Source: DATMER01 sp034667225
Lineage (GTDB): Bacteria > Acidobacteriota > Thermoanaerobaculia > Multivoradales > UBA5704
NCBI GenBank assembly: GCA_034667225.1
Contig: JAXDKG010000045.1
Coordinates: 62,001-126,000, forward strand
DNA length: 64,000 bases
Direction: 5' to 3'
The notes beneath the pieces were generated by a model that saw only the letters and a program-made list of their open reading frames with translations, had not been told where the DNA came from and did no database searches. The position numbers were made by a program, and so were the translations under genes. Below are positions 6,936 through 17,400 of this stretch, piece after piece; positions within the stretch are counted from its first letter, which is position 1, and each line of letters starts with the position of its first letter.

Positions 6936-9883
6936 GACCCAGCAAGATAGCTTTCCTGCTTCTGCTGCTGGCCCCGCTGGCTGGGACCGTGGCGCGTGCG
7001 CAGACCAGCACGTCGTCGATCCGCGGCGTGGTGCGCGACGACTCGGGACCGCTTGCCGATGCCACCGTCGAAGCCGTGGGAGCCCAGAGCGGCTTCCGCC
7101 ACACCGCCACGACCGGCCCGGAGGGCGGCTTCACGCTGGCCGGCCTCGATCCGGGCGTCTACACCCTGACCGTCTCCTCCGGGGCCTACGCACCCCAGAG
7201 CCGCAGCGTGCAGCTGCTGATCGGCCAGGACGTGGACCTCGACTTCGTGCTCTCGCCGAACGAAGTCTTTACTGAAAACGTCACGGTCGTCGGCGAATCC
7301 GTGCAGCTCCTGCTGGAGACCCGCAACTCCGAGATTGCGACCAACGTCACTCCGCGGCAGATCGAGTCGCTGCCGCAGAACAACCGCAACTTCCTGGGAC
7401 TCGCGACGCTGGCCCCTGGCGTCCGCATCAACGACGACCAGGATGCGGCCGGGCAGAAGTTCCGCAGCGGCGGCTCCGACGCCCGCCAGGTGAACGTTTT
7501 CATCGACGGCCTGTCCTTCAAGAACGACATTCTTCCGGGCGGCGGCTTCATGCAGGAGTCGAGCCGCGGCAATCCCTTCCCGCAGAACGCGGTGCAGGAG
7601 TTCCGGGTTCTGACCCAGAACTTCAAGTCCGAGTACGAGAAGGCCTCGGCCGCGGTGATCAGCGCGGTCACCAAGTCGGGCGGCAACGACGTCCACGGCG
7701 ATGTCTTCTACCTGACCCAGGACAAGGACTTCGTGGCGCAGGACGACTTCTCCCGCGAGCGCGGGGACGAGAAGCCCGACTACGCGCGCGAGCAGATTGG
7801 CCTGTCCGTCGGCGGCCCCATCGTGCACGACAAGCTGCATTACTTCCTTTCCTATGAAGGCCAAGAGCAAGACCGCAACGCCTCGGTCTTCTTCGGCGGC
7901 GCCTTCAACTCCGCACCGGCCAACATCCAGCAGTTTCTCAGCCAGTCCGAGACGGGCGTGCTGACCACCCCGTTCGAGTCGGACCTCTACTTCGGCAAGC
8001 TCTCCTGGCAGCCGGCGGTCGGGCAGACGTTTCACACGACCTTCCACCGCCGCGACGAGCAGGAGATCCGGGGCTTCGGCACCCAGCGCACCCGCGAGGG
8101 TGCCGAGAGCTTCGAGATCGGGACCGACGCCTTCGTCGCCAGGCACACCTGGATTCTCGGCAACGTCCTCAACGAAGCCTCCGGCACCTTCCAGACGCAG
8201 GAATGGCGGCCGACGGCGTTGGACTCGACCACGCCCCGCCTGAACTACATCGGCATCCTCGACATCGGCGGCAAGGACGCGACGCAGGACTTCCAGCAGG
8301 ACCGCATCGGCGTGCGCGACGACGTTTCCTGGGCGCTCGATTGGCGCGGCGGCCACAGCCTCAAGAGCGGCGTCTCGGTGAGCTGGCTGGACTACTCGAT
8401 CAGCAAGAACACCTTCGAGAACGGCCTGTTCGAGTTCCGCAGCGACGAGAACTGGCAGTTTCCGTTCCAGGCGCGCGTCGGCTTCGGAGACCCGGAGCTC
8501 GCGTTCAGCAACACCCAGGCCGGCCTCTATCTCCAGGACGATTGGACGGTCCTCCCCAATGTGACTCTGAATCTCGGCGTGCGCTGGGATTACGAGTCGA
8601 ACATGATCAACAACGATTTCCGGACGCCGCCGGAGCTCGTCTCCGCTTTGCAAACCGCCTGTCGCGACTACGGCACGCCGGTGGGCGGGCAGAGCACCTG
8701 GTGCCTGCGCGACTTCCTCGACCTCGACCGCTATACCACCGACGGCAGCGACCGTGACCCCTATTACGGCATGATCCAGCCGCGCCTTGGCTTCGCCTGG
8801 GACGTGCAGGGCAACGCCAAGACCGTGATCTTCGGCGGCTGGGGCAAGTACTACGACCGCGTCGTCCTGAACGACATCTTCGACGAGCAGTACCGCCAGC
8901 AGTACAAGATCTATTCGTTCTGCTTCTCGGCCGATGGCAGCCCGACGCCCAACTGCAGCGTGCCGGCGCTCGCCTGGCGCCCCGAGTACCTCTCGGCTGA
9001 AGCGCTGCGGCAGCTCATCGCCAGCGGCGCCGCTCCCGGGCCCGAGGTCTATCTGGTCGACAACGAGATGAAGCCGCCGCGGTCCGACCAGTGGACGCTC
9101 GGCGTCCGCCGCCAGTTCGGCAACTGGCTGACCTCGCTTTCCTACGCCGGCGTGCGCGGCTACAACAACCTGATGTATTTCTTCGGCGACCTGCCGCCGG
9201 GCACCCAATTCAACGACCGCTTCGGCAACAACGTGGGGGTGCCGGGCTACGCGCGCGTGTTCGTCACCTCGACGGCGCGGCGCACCTGGTACGACGGCTA
9301 TTTCCTGACCCTCGACCGGCCGATCACCGCCGATAGCAGGTGGGGCTTCAACCTGGCCTACACCTACGCCGAGGCGGAGCAGACCGGCACCGACAACCCC
9401 GGCGAAGGCGTGGCGTTCGGTGCTTTCGACTATCTCAACCCCGAGAGCCTCTACCGCTTCCCGGGGACCAACGACGAGCGCCACCGGCTGATCATGAGCG
9501 GCATCCTGGCGCTGCCGGCCAACTTCCAACTCTCCTCGATCATCACGCTGGGCTCGGGACTGCCGTTCACGGTCTTCGACGATTCGACCGCGCCGTTCAC
9601 CGTGCGCTGGAACGAGGGCCGGCCGGAAAAGAAAGACTTCATCATCCCGGACGCCTGGTCGTACCGCAGCGTGGACACGCGGCTGGAGTGGCAGGCGCCG
9701 CCGATCGCCAACACGGCGCGGGTCACCCTGATCGCTGAAGGATTCAACGTCTTCAACTTCGACAACGGAAGCTGCTTCGAAAGCTTCAAGCCGCGCCTGC
9801 CGGCCACCAACTCGCGATTCGGAGATCCCAACTGCCAGCTCAGCACGCGCCGCTTCCAGGCCGGCCTGAGGGTGGGCTTCTGA
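6932..9883 (+). CDS. TonB-dependent outer-membrane receptor with carboxypeptidase-regulatory-like N-domain
   Basis: 983 residues. I take the ATG at 6932 as start because AAGGAGGAG lies just upstream and the sequence begins a clean signal peptide (RPSKIAFLLLLLAPLAG, cleavage after VARA-Q). An N-terminal beta-sandwich (about residues 25-105: IRGVVRDDSGPLADATV) is followed by a TonB-box-like ENVTVVGE, a plug domain (about 120-250) and a 22-strand barrel ending in the expected aromatic residue (RVGF). This is the Oar/SusC-like architecture used to import large substrates across the outer membrane. Its place between the regulator and the glycosidases indicates an oligosaccharide substrate. Overlaps the regulator by 4 nt; next gene 4 nt downstream. 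Confidence 0.92.
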   Translation: MRPSKIAFLLLLLAPLAGTVARAQTSTSSIRGVVRDDSGPLADATVEAVGAQSGFRHTATTGPEGGFTLAGLDPGVYTLTVSSGAYAPQSRSVQLLIGQDVDLDFVLSPNEVFTENVTVVGESVQLLLETRNSEIATNVTPRQIESLPQNNRNFLGLATLAPGVRINDDQDAAGQKFRSGGSDARQVNVFIDGLSFKNDILPGGGFMQESSRGNPFPQNAVQEFRVLTQNFKSEYEKASAAVISAVTKSGGNDVHGDVFYLTQDKDFVAQDDFSRERGDEKPDYAREQIGLSVGGPIVHDKLHYFLSYEGQEQDRNASVFFGGAFNSAPANIQQFLSQSETGVLTTPFESDLYFGKLSWQPAVGQTFHTTFHRRDEQEIRGFGTQRTREGAESFEIGTDAFVARHTWILGNVLNEASGTFQTQEWRPTALDSTTPRLNYIGILDIGGKDATQDFQQDRIGVRDDVSWALDWRGGHSLKSGVSVSWLDYSISKNTFENGLFEFRSDENWQFPFQARVGFGDPELAFSNTQAGLYLQDDWTVLPNVTLNLGVRWDYESNMINNDFRTPPELVSALQTACRDYGTPVGGQSTWCLRDFLDLDRYTTDGSDRDPYYGMIQPRLGFAWDVQGNAKTVIFGGWGKYYDRVVLNDIFDEQYRQQYKIYSFCFSADGSPTPNCSVPALAWRPEYLSAEALRQLIASGAAPGPEVYLVDNEMKPPRSDQWTLGVRRQFGNWLTSLSYAGVRGYNNLMYFFGDLPPGTQFNDRFGNNVGVPGYARVFVTSTARRTWYDGYFLTLDRPITADSRWGFNLAYTYAEAEQTGTDNPGEGVAFGAFDYLNPESLYRFPGTNDERHRLIMSGILALPANFQLSSIITLGSGLPFTVFDDSTAPFTVRWNEGRPEKKDFIIPDAWSYRSVDTRLEWQAPPIANTARVTLIAEGFNVFNFDNGSCFESFKPRLPATNSRFGDPNCQLSTRRFQAGLRVGF

Positions 9884-9887
9884 TCTG

Positions 9888-11309
9888 ATGACACGAGGCG
9901 GACGGATCGCGCTGCTCCTGCTCGTCTTTTTGACGGCCGGGAGCTGCGCGCCGTCCGTTCCACCAGTACTTGCCCCGGCTCCGCAGGTCTCCACCGACCT
10001 CGTAGCCGATATTCAAGAGCGGACGTTCCGCTACTTCTGGGATCTGGCGCAGCCGGAGAACGGGCTGATCCCCGACCGCTGGCCCACGCCTTCTTTTTCC
10101 AGCGTCGCGGCGGTGGGCTTCGGCCTCACCGCCTATCCGATCGGCGTGGAGCGGGGCTGGGTGACTCGCGAAGAGGCCCGGCGCCGCGTGCTCACCACGC
10201 TTCGTTTCCTGGAATCGGCGCCCCAAGGGCCCGAGCCCAGGGGCCGGACCGGACATAAAGGTTTCTTCTATCACTTCCTCGACATGAAGACGGGGACCCG
10301 CTTCGAGACGGTGGAGCTGTCCACCATCGACACGACGCTGCTCCTGGCGGGCGCCCTGTTCTGCCAGTCCTACTTCAACCAGGACTACCCCGAGGAGGAG
10401 GAGATCCGCAAGCTCGCCGAGACGCTTTACCTTCGGGCGGACTGGCAGTGGGCGAAGCCCGAGCCGCCGCGGGTTTCCATGGGCTGGCATCCGGAGAAAG
10501 GGTTCATCGAGCATGAGTGGATCGGCTTGAACGAGGCGATGATCCTCTACGTGCTCGCGCTCGGCTCGCCCACGCACCCGATCGATCCAGAAGACTGGGA
10601 GGCGTGGACCAGTACCTACAAATGGGGAACGTTCTACGGCCAGGAGCACGTCAACTTCGCGCCGCTCTTCGGCCATCAGTACTCGCACGTCTGGATCGAC
10701 TTCCGCGGGATTCAAGACGCCTACATGCGCGGCAAGGGAATCGATTACTTCGAAAACTCGCGCCGCGCCACGCTCTCCCAACGCGCCTACGCGACGGACA
10801 ACCCCAACAGCTTTCGCGGTTACGGCGATAACGTCTGGGGGTTGACCGCCTGCGACGGTCCGTTGGACGGCGACCTGAAGATCGACGGCCGCAACGTTCG
10901 TTTCATGACCTACGCCGCGCGTGGAGCGGCCCTCGGAGAGATCCGCGACGACGGCACGATCGCGCCCACCGCCGCCATCTCTTCGATCGCATTCGCGCCG
11001 GAGGTGGCCATCCCCGCCATGGAGGAGATGCACCGTCGCTGGGGCGAGCACCTGGTCTCGAAGTATGGCTTCCTCGACTCGTTCAATCCCAGTCTGACCT
11101 TCGCGACCCGCACGCATCACGGCAAAGTGGTGCCTGGGGTCGGATGGTTCGACGGCGACTATCTTGGAATCGATCAGGGACCGATCGTGGCGATGATCGA
11201 AAATCATCGGAGCGGGCTGGTGTGGGAAACGATGCGGAAAAATCCTCACATCGTGCGCGGCCTCAAGAGGGCGGGTTTTACCGGCGGATGGCTCGATACG
11301 GCAAATTGA
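9888..11309 (+). CDS. lipoprotein glycoside hydrolase, glucoamylase-like (PF10091 / GH144-like)
   Basis: 473 residues. Signal peptide with lipobox (LLLLVFLTAGSC, Cys about 20), so anchored to a membrane, probably the outer one. The remaining ~430 residues match the (alpha/alpha)6-barrel glucoamylase-like family that contains the bacterial endo-beta-1,2-glucanases of GH144: RTFRYFWDLAQPENGL, GFGLTAYPIGVERGWVTREE, GFFYHFLDM, EHEWIGLNEAMILY, FRGYGDNVWGLTACDGP. Acidic residues in those motifs are candidate catalytic groups; I cannot assign them individually. It would cut the imported glucan into oligosaccharides for the ABC importer encoded next. GH144 is an inference from motif similarity; other activities in the same superfamily are possible. 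Confidence 0.85.
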   Translation: MTRGGRIALLLLVFLTAGSCAPSVPPVLAPAPQVSTDLVADIQERTFRYFWDLAQPENGLIPDRWPTPSFSSVAAVGFGLTAYPIGVERGWVTREEARRRVLTTLRFLESAPQGPEPRGRTGHKGFFYHFLDMKTGTRFETVELSTIDTTLLLAGALFCQSYFNQDYPEEEEIRKLAETLYLRADWQWAKPEPPRVSMGWHPEKGFIEHEWIGLNEAMILYVLALGSPTHPIDPEDWEAWTSTYKWGTFYGQEHVNFAPLFGHQYSHVWIDFRGIQDAYMRGKGIDYFENSRRATLSQRAYATDNPNSFRGYGDNVWGLTACDGPLDGDLKIDGRNVRFMTYAARGAALGEIRDDGTIAPTAAISSIAFAPEVAIPAMEEMHRRWGEHLVSKYGFLDSFNPSLTFATRTHHGKVVPGVGWFDGDYLGIDQGPIVAMIENHRSGLVWETMRKNPHIVRGLKRAGFTGGWLDTAN

Positions 11310-12679
11310 TCCTGCTGGCGCTGCTCCTCGCGAGCTGCGGCCAAGGCGCCGCCGACCAGCGCACCACCGTGCGCTTCTGGGCGTTCGGCCGCGAGGGGGA
11401 GGTGGTGCGCGAGCTCGTGCCGGAGTTCGAGCGGCGCCATCCGGAGATCCGGGTGGAGGTGCAGCAGGTCCCCTGGACAGCCGCGCACGAGAAGCTCCTT
11501 ACCGCTTTCGTGGGCGACGCCACGCCCGATGCCGCGCAGCTTGGCAACACCTGGGTCCCCGAGTTCGTCTCCCTCGGCGCCCTGGCTCCTATCAACGCTC
11601 GGCTCTCGGCGCCCCTCCGAGCGGATTCGTTCCCCGGCATCTGGGACACCAACGTGGTCGACGGCGAGACCTGGGGGCTGCCCTGGTACGTGGACACGCG
11701 CCTGCTCTTCTACCGCACCGACCTCGTGGCGGCCGCGGGCGTCCCCTGGCCGCCGAAGAGCTGGGCCGAGTGGCGCACGGCCATGGAAGGGATCAAGCGT
11801 CACGGCGGACCGGGCAAATTCGCCATCCTGCTGCCCATCGACGAGTGGACACAGCCGGTCATCTTCGGCCTCCAGAATCAGGCCCCGCTGCTCCGCGACG
11901 GCGGTCGATATGGGGCGTTCCGCGATCCGCGGTTCAAGGAGGCCATGACTTTCTACCTCGGCCTTTACAGCTCCGGTCTGGCTCCCGCTCTCGATCTGCA
12001 GAGCGTCGCCAATATGTACCAGCAGCTCGCGGAGGGGTACTTCGCGATGGTGATCACCGGCCCCTGGAACCTCAGCGAGTTCCGCACCCGGATGCCTCCC
12101 GAGATGCAGGACCGCTGGGCCACCGCGCCTCTGCCGCCTCCCGAAGAAGGGATGCCCTATCCGGGGCTCTCCGTGGCGGGAGGCTCCAGCCTCGTCCTCT
12201 TCCAACAGAGCAAGCATCCGGATGCGGCCTGGCTGTGGTTGCAATACCTTTATGAGCCGGCCCAACAGGCGCGCTTCTATGAGCTGTCCGGAGACCTGCC
12301 GGCGCGGCCCTCGGCCTGGAAGCTGGCGGGGCTCGCCGACGATCCCAAGGCGGCTGCCTTCCTGGCTCAGCTCGAGAGCGTCGCGGCTACGCCCAAGGTG
12401 CCGGAGTGGGAGCAGATCGCAACGAGAGTGGCCGAGTGCGCCGAGCAGGTGATGCGCGGCGGCCGGGACCTGGACGACGCGCTCGCCGCCCTGGATGCCG
12501 ACGTGGACCGGATGTTGGAGAAGCGGCGCTGGCTCATGGACAGGGAGGCGAAACGGCAGACACGATTGCTGGATCGCCCTTCCACTGTAGAGACGCCCCG
12601 TGGGGCGTCTCCTCCCACACGCCGCAGCGAAGGAGACGCCCCACGGGGCGTCTCTACAGTGGGGGAGGAAGGGCAGTGA
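11288..12679 (+). CDS. ABC sugar-binding lipoprotein (extracellular solute-binding protein family 1)
   Basis: 463 residues. The start at 11288 overlaps the glycosidase by 22 nt and gives a good signal peptide with lipobox (LILLALLLASC). The fold is a maltose-binding-protein-like cluster: VRFWAFGREGEVVRELVPEF, PDAAQLGNTWVPEF, GLPWYVDTRLLFYRTDL, AMVITGPWNLSEF, LSVAGGSSLVLFQQSKHPDAAW. It should deliver oligosaccharides to the two permeases that follow. The last ~32 residues (from STVETPRG on) are encoded by an inverted-repeat element inserted in frame, so the natural C-terminus was near LLDRP. The stop overlaps the next start (GTGA). No ATPase gene accompanies the set. Confidence 0.9.
   Translation: MARYGKLILLALLLASCGQGAADQRTTVRFWAFGREGEVVRELVPEFERRHPEIRVEVQQVPWTAAHEKLLTAFVGDATPDAAQLGNTWVPEFVSLGALAPINARLSAPLRADSFPGIWDTNVVDGETWGLPWYVDTRLLFYRTDLVAAAGVPWPPKSWAEWRTAMEGIKRHGGPGKFAILLPIDEWTQPVIFGLQNQAPLLRDGGRYGAFRDPRFKEAMTFYLGLYSSGLAPALDLQSVANMYQQLAEGYFAMVITGPWNLSEFRTRMPPEMQDRWATAPLPPPEEGMPYPGLSVAGGSSLVLFQQSKHPDAAWLWLQYLYEPAQQARFYELSGDLPARPSAWKLAGLADDPKAAAFLAQLESVAATPKVPEWEQIATRVAECAEQVMRGGRDLDDALAALDADVDRMLEKRRWLMDREAKRQTRLLDRPSTVETPRGASPPTRRSEGDAPRGVSTVGEEGQ
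12582..12662. repeat. 81-bp palindromic REP-like element inside the binding-protein gene
   Basis: Two 32-nt arms (12582-12613 and 12631-12662) are exact inverted repeats around a 17-nt spacer. Each arm also folds on itself (GACGCCCC-GT-GGGGCGTC), so it is a double hairpin like a bacterial interspersed mosaic element. The length, 81 bp, is a multiple of three and the element is read through in frame as the C-terminal tail of the binding protein, just before the permease start. Confidence 0.9.
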
Positions 12680-13584
12680 ACGAGGAGCACCTGGAGAGGA
12701 GCGGCAGGCCTGCCGAGCGGCGAGCGGCCTGGCTGCTGCTCTCGCCGGCCCTGGGCGCCATCGCGCTCTTCTTCGCCATCCCTCTGATCGCAGCCCTGCT
12801 GCTGTCGCTCACCGACTTCGACATCTACGCCCTGGCCGACTGGCGCAATGCGCGCTTCGTCGGAGGCGGGAACTTCCTGCGGTTGCTCAAGGACCCGCTG
12901 TTCTGGAGGGTGATGCGGAACACGCTGGTCTTCGTGGTGATCGGCGTGCCGCTGACGCTGGGGGCCGCGCTCGGAGGCGCTCTCCTCGTGCACTCGAAGC
13001 TGGCGCGGTTTCGCGGTCTGTTCCGCACCGTGTTCTTCGCGCCGGTGGTCACCACGCTGGTCGCGGTGGCCGTGGTCTGGCGTTACCTCTACCATCCGCG
13101 CTTCGGTCTCATCAACCAGATGCTCGGGCTGATCGGACTTCCGCCCATCGACTGGCTCGGCAATCCGGCATGGGCCACGGTGGCGATCACGGTGCTCGCC
13201 GTCTGGCGCGGCTTCGGCTACGGCCTCGTGATCTACGTCGTCGGTCTCCAGAGCATCCCCGAATCGCTCCATGAAGCCGCGCAGCTCGACGGCGCCGGCC
13301 CGTGGCGCAAATTCAAGGACGTCACGATGCCGCTGCTCGCGCCCACCACCCGTTTCGTGGCGGTGCTCACGACCGTAAGCCTGTTCCAGATCTTCGCCGA
13401 GCCTTATGTAATGACGCGCGGCGGCCCGCTCTACGCGACGACCTCGATCACTCTGCTCATGTATCAGCAAGGTTTCCGCTGGTGGAACCTCGGCAACGCG
13501 GCCGCGGTCGCGTTCGTGCTCTTCGCGCTGATCATTGCGGCCACCGCTCTGCAGGAGCTGTGGCGCAGGTGGCGAAGCTCATGA
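12676..13584 (+). CDS. ABC sugar transporter permease, MalF type
   Basis: 302 residues from the GTG at 12676, chosen because it overlaps the preceding stop (GTGA) and follows GGAGGAAGGG. Six transmembrane helices are visible (first AAWLLLSPALGAIALFFAIP). The cytoplasmic EAA loop that contacts the ATPase is LHEAAQLDGAGPWRKFKDVT. Together with the next permease it forms the inner-membrane channel for the sugar delivered by the binding protein. The stop overlaps the next start by 4 nt. Confidence 0.93.
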   Translation: MNEEHLERSGRPAERRAAWLLLSPALGAIALFFAIPLIAALLLSLTDFDIYALADWRNARFVGGGNFLRLLKDPLFWRVMRNTLVFVVIGVPLTLGAALGGALLVHSKLARFRGLFRTVFFAPVVTTLVAVAVVWRYLYHPRFGLINQMLGLIGLPPIDWLGNPAWATVAITVLAVWRGFGYGLVIYVVGLQSIPESLHEAAQLDGAGPWRKFKDVTMPLLAPTTRFVAVLTTVSLFQIFAEPYVMTRGGPLYATTSITLLMYQQGFRWWNLGNAAAVAFVLFALIIAATALQELWRRWRSS

Positions 13585-14417
13585 AGCGCCGGGGCCTCCG
13601 GCGGGCAATGCCGATGCTGCTCGTCAACGGCGGGCTGGCGCTCATGGCGCTGCTCACCGCCTTGCCCCTCCTTTGGATGATCTCGGCGTCGCTGATGCCC
13701 GCGGGCGAGGCCATGAACCTGCCGGCGCGCCTGCTGCCCTCGCGGCCAACGCTGGAGCATTACGCAGTTCTCTTCGAGCGGCTCAAGCTCGGGCGGACCC
13801 TGGCGAACACATTCCTGCTGGCCTCAATGGTCACAGGCGTCTCCCTGCTCTGCAACTCGATGGCGGGGTACGCCTTCGCCAAGCTGCGCTTCCCGGGCCG
13901 GGGCCGTCTTTTCGCGCTGCTGCTGGCGACGCTGATCGTGCCGCCGCAGGTCACGGTGCTGCCCCTATTCCTCGAGATTCGAGCGCTGGGTCTTGTCAAT
14001 TCCTTTGGCGGCATCCTGGTGGCGGGCATCGCCACGGTGTTCGGCATCTTCCTGGTACGCCAATTTGCCCAAGGCATCCCGGATGAACTGCTCGACGCGG
14101 CGCGCCTCGACGGCGCCTCGGAATGGAAGATCTATTGGACAGTGGTGATGCCGCTGCTTCGCCCGATCCTGGTCACCCTCGGCGTCTTCACCTTTCTCAC
14201 CTCGTGGAACGACTTCATGTGGCCCCTGATCGTTCTAACGGACGAGAGCAAGTACACCCTGCCGGTGGCTCTAGCCAACCTTTCGGGCGAGCACGTGCAG
14301 GACACGGAGCTGATGATGGCGGGAGCGGTGGTCACGGTGCTGCCGGGGCTTCTGCTGTTCCTCGCGCTGCAGCGGCAGTACATCGAGGGGATCACCATGG
14401 GAGGTGTCAAGGAGTGA
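13581..14417 (+). CDS. ABC sugar transporter permease, MalG type
   Basis: 278 residues from the ATG at 13581 (ATGA overlap with the preceding gene). Six hydrophobic helices, starting with MLLVNGGLALMALLTALPLL; EAA loop DELLDAARLDGASEWKIYWT. It is the second membrane subunit of the carbohydrate importer (CUT1 type). The cognate ATPase is not in the operon; CUT1 systems often share an MsiK/UgpC-like ATPase encoded elsewhere, which is the likely case here. It overlaps the following glycosidase gene by 4 nt (GTGA). Confidence 0.93.
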   Translation: MKRRGLRRAMPMLLVNGGLALMALLTALPLLWMISASLMPAGEAMNLPARLLPSRPTLEHYAVLFERLKLGRTLANTFLLASMVTGVSLLCNSMAGYAFAKLRFPGRGRLFALLLATLIVPPQVTVLPLFLEIRALGLVNSFGGILVAGIATVFGIFLVRQFAQGIPDELLDAARLDGASEWKIYWTVVMPLLRPILVTLGVFTFLTSWNDFMWPLIVLTDESKYTLPVALANLSGEHVQDTELMMAGAVVTVLPGLLLFLALQRQYIEGITMGGVKE

Positions 14418-17400
14418 AGCGGATGTTCCTCCTTCCTCTCTTACTTCTCCTTACAGGGGCGAGGCTCGACGATTTCGAAGACGTCTCCGGCTGGAAGTCG
14501 GTCCCCTCGGACGGCGTCTCCCTTAACCTGTCGCAAGCCGAGGGCGTGAGCGGGAAGGCCCTGCGTCTCGACTTCGATTTCCATGGCGGCGCGGGCTACG
14601 CAGTTGCGCGCAAAGAGCTGCCGTTCACGTTGCCGGACAACTACGAGATCTCGTTCCGCCTCCGCGGCGAGGCGCCGGTCAACAACCTCGAGTTCAAGCT
14701 GGTCGATCCCACGGGCGACAACGTCTGGTGGGTGAACCGCCGCAACTTCCAGTTTCCCCGGGAGTGGACGCAGGTCCGTCTCAAGAAGCGGCACATCCAG
14801 TTCGCATGGGGTCCTCTCGGCGGCGGAGAGATCCGCAACGTCGCGGCCCTGGAGCTTGCGATCACGGCCGGGACCGGCGGCAAGGGATACATCCTGCTCG
14901 ACGAGTTGACAGTGAAAGAGCTGCCGCCCGCTCGGCCCTACGATCGGACTCCGACAATCACCGCTTCCACAAACGGGCTTTCGCTCGATTTCCTTGAGAA
15001 CCGCGAGTACGGCGGATTGGTGATCGATTGGGGCAAGGGACTGCACGCATCGAGGTACGAAGTCCAGATCTCGGATGACGGCGCGGAGTGGAAGACGGTC
15101 CGGACGGTCGAGGGGAGCGACGGAGGAAAGGATTGGTTTTTCCTGCCTGAAACGGAGTCGCGCCATCTCCGCCTGCGGTTCCTGGAAGGCACCGGAAAGC
15201 CCGCGATCGACGTCAAGCCGATGGAGTGGGCTCCCACGCCGGATGCCTTCTTCGCCGAGATTGCCAAGGCTTCTCCGCGGGGCTCCTATCCCCGCTGGCT
15301 CACGGGAGAGCAGTCATATTGGACCGTGGTCGGCGTCCCCCGCGACACACCCGAGGGCCTCTTCAACGTGGACGGCATGCTGGAGAGCGGCAAGGGCGGG
15401 TTCTCCGTCGAGCCCTTCCTGGAGCAGGACGGCCGCATCGTCACCTGGAATGACGTGCGGTCCAGGCCATCGCTCGCTGAAGGCTACCTGCCGATTCCCT
15501 CGGTCAGGTGGGAGAGCGGCACGCTGGCGCTGGATGTCACCGCCTTCGCCACGGGCGAGCCCGGCGCCTCGGTCCTGCGGGCGCGCTACCGGGTGTTCAA
15601 CCATGGAACCGAGAACGCGCGAGTGCGGCTCTTCCTCGCGATCCGGCCTTTTCAGGTCAACCCGTCCTGGCAGTTTCTTGGCAACCCGCCCGGCGGAGTC
15701 GCCCCGATCCGGGAGATCGCCTTCGACGGCTCGCTCACCGTCGATGGAAAGAAGGTCTCGACCAGCGAACCGCCCTCGGCGTTCGGGGCCGCCACGTTCG
15801 ACCAGGGCTCGATCGTGGAGCACCTGCGGAACCTGCCGAAGCGGACGCGGGTCTCCGATCCCTTCGGCTATGCCTCGGCGGCGCTGGCCTGGGACCTCGC
15901 GATCACCGGCGGACAGGCGAGGGATGTCGAGGTGGCGATCCCGCTGTATGAGGCGGCAGCGGTCGTGGCAAGCAAGGGCGCGATGAATCGCGCCCCTACA
16001 AACCCAGCAGGACAGAGAGAATCTGATCTTGCTTGTAGGGGCGCGATTCATCGCGCCCCCTTGGATCTCGCCATCTGTTTGTGGAAATCCGAGCTGGACC
16101 GGGTCGAGATCCGTCTGCCCGCGGCCGAGGAGCTCGTCCGCACCTACAAGAGCACGCTCGCCTACATTCTGATCAATCAGGATGGACCCGCGATCCAGCC
16201 CGGCTCCCGCTCCTACGAGCGTTCCTGGATCCGCGACGGCGCCCTCACCGCCACGTCCCTGTTGCGGCTGGGGCACGAGGAGGACGCCCGCGCCTTCCTC
16301 GCCTGGTACGCTTCCTTCCAGTTCGAGAACGGCAAGGTCCCCTGCTGCGTGGACTACCGCGGCGCCGACCCCGTGCCGGAGAACGACAGCCACGGCGAGC
16401 TGCTCCATCTGACAGCCCAGGTCTACCGTTTCACCGGAGACCGGGAGCTGATGCAGAAGATCTGGCCCCACGTCGAAAAGGCGGTGGGGTATATCGAAGA
16501 GCTGCGGCAGCAACGCCGGACCGACGCGTACCGGACGCCGGAGAAGCTGCCGTACTTCGGCCTCCTCCCCGAATCCATCAGCCACGAGGGCTACTCGGAC
16601 AAGCCCGTCCACTCCTACTGGGACGACTTCTTCGCGCTCCGCGGTTTGAAAGATGCCGCCTGGCTCGCTCAAGCTCTGGGAAAAGCCGAGGCGGAGCCGT
16701 GGGCGCGCATCCGCGACGAGTTCCGGACCGACCTCCTGGCTTCGATCCGCCGGACCATCGCCCTCCACAAGCTCGATTACCTGCCGGCCTCGGTGGAGAA
16801 GGGGGATTTCGATCCCACCTCGACCAGCATCGGCATCGCGCCTGGCGGCGAGCTCGCCGATCTGCCCCAAGCCGAGCTGCGCCGCACGTTCGAGAGGTAC
16901 TACCAGGAGTCGATCGCCCGCCGCGACGGCAAGCGGGAGTCGGACATCTATACCCCCTACGAGCTGCGGACGCTGCGAACCTTCCTCCGCCTCGGCTGGC
17001 GCGACCGTGCCCACGAGCTGCTGGACTTCTTCATGAGCGACCGGCGTCCCGCCGCCTGGAACCACTGGTCCGAGGCAATCTGGCGCGAGCCGAAGACCCC
17101 CAAGTTCATCGGCGACATGCCCCACACCTGGGTCGGCTCGGAGTTCCTCCACTCCTTCCTCGACTTCTTCGCCTACGTCCGCGAGCCCGACGGCGCGCTC
17201 GTCGTGGGAGACGGGCTACTGCCAACCTGGAATGACGTGACCGTCCGCGGCCTCCGGACCGAGTACGGCCCGCTGGATTTCTCGGTGACTCCGGCGGGGG
17301 AGGGAGTGCGCTACCGGATTTCGGGACCCACCGTGCCACCCGGCGGTATCATCGCGCGATGGCAAGGCAAGGAAGTCGTAGTCCGCGAGCTGCCGGCCGA

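Noticed and set aside
6848..9994. 1048-residue open frame antisense to the TonB receptor
   Set aside because: It is the GC-rich shadow of the real gene; no domain, low-complexity Arg/Val/Glu composition, and the sense strand has a signal peptide, plug and barrel.
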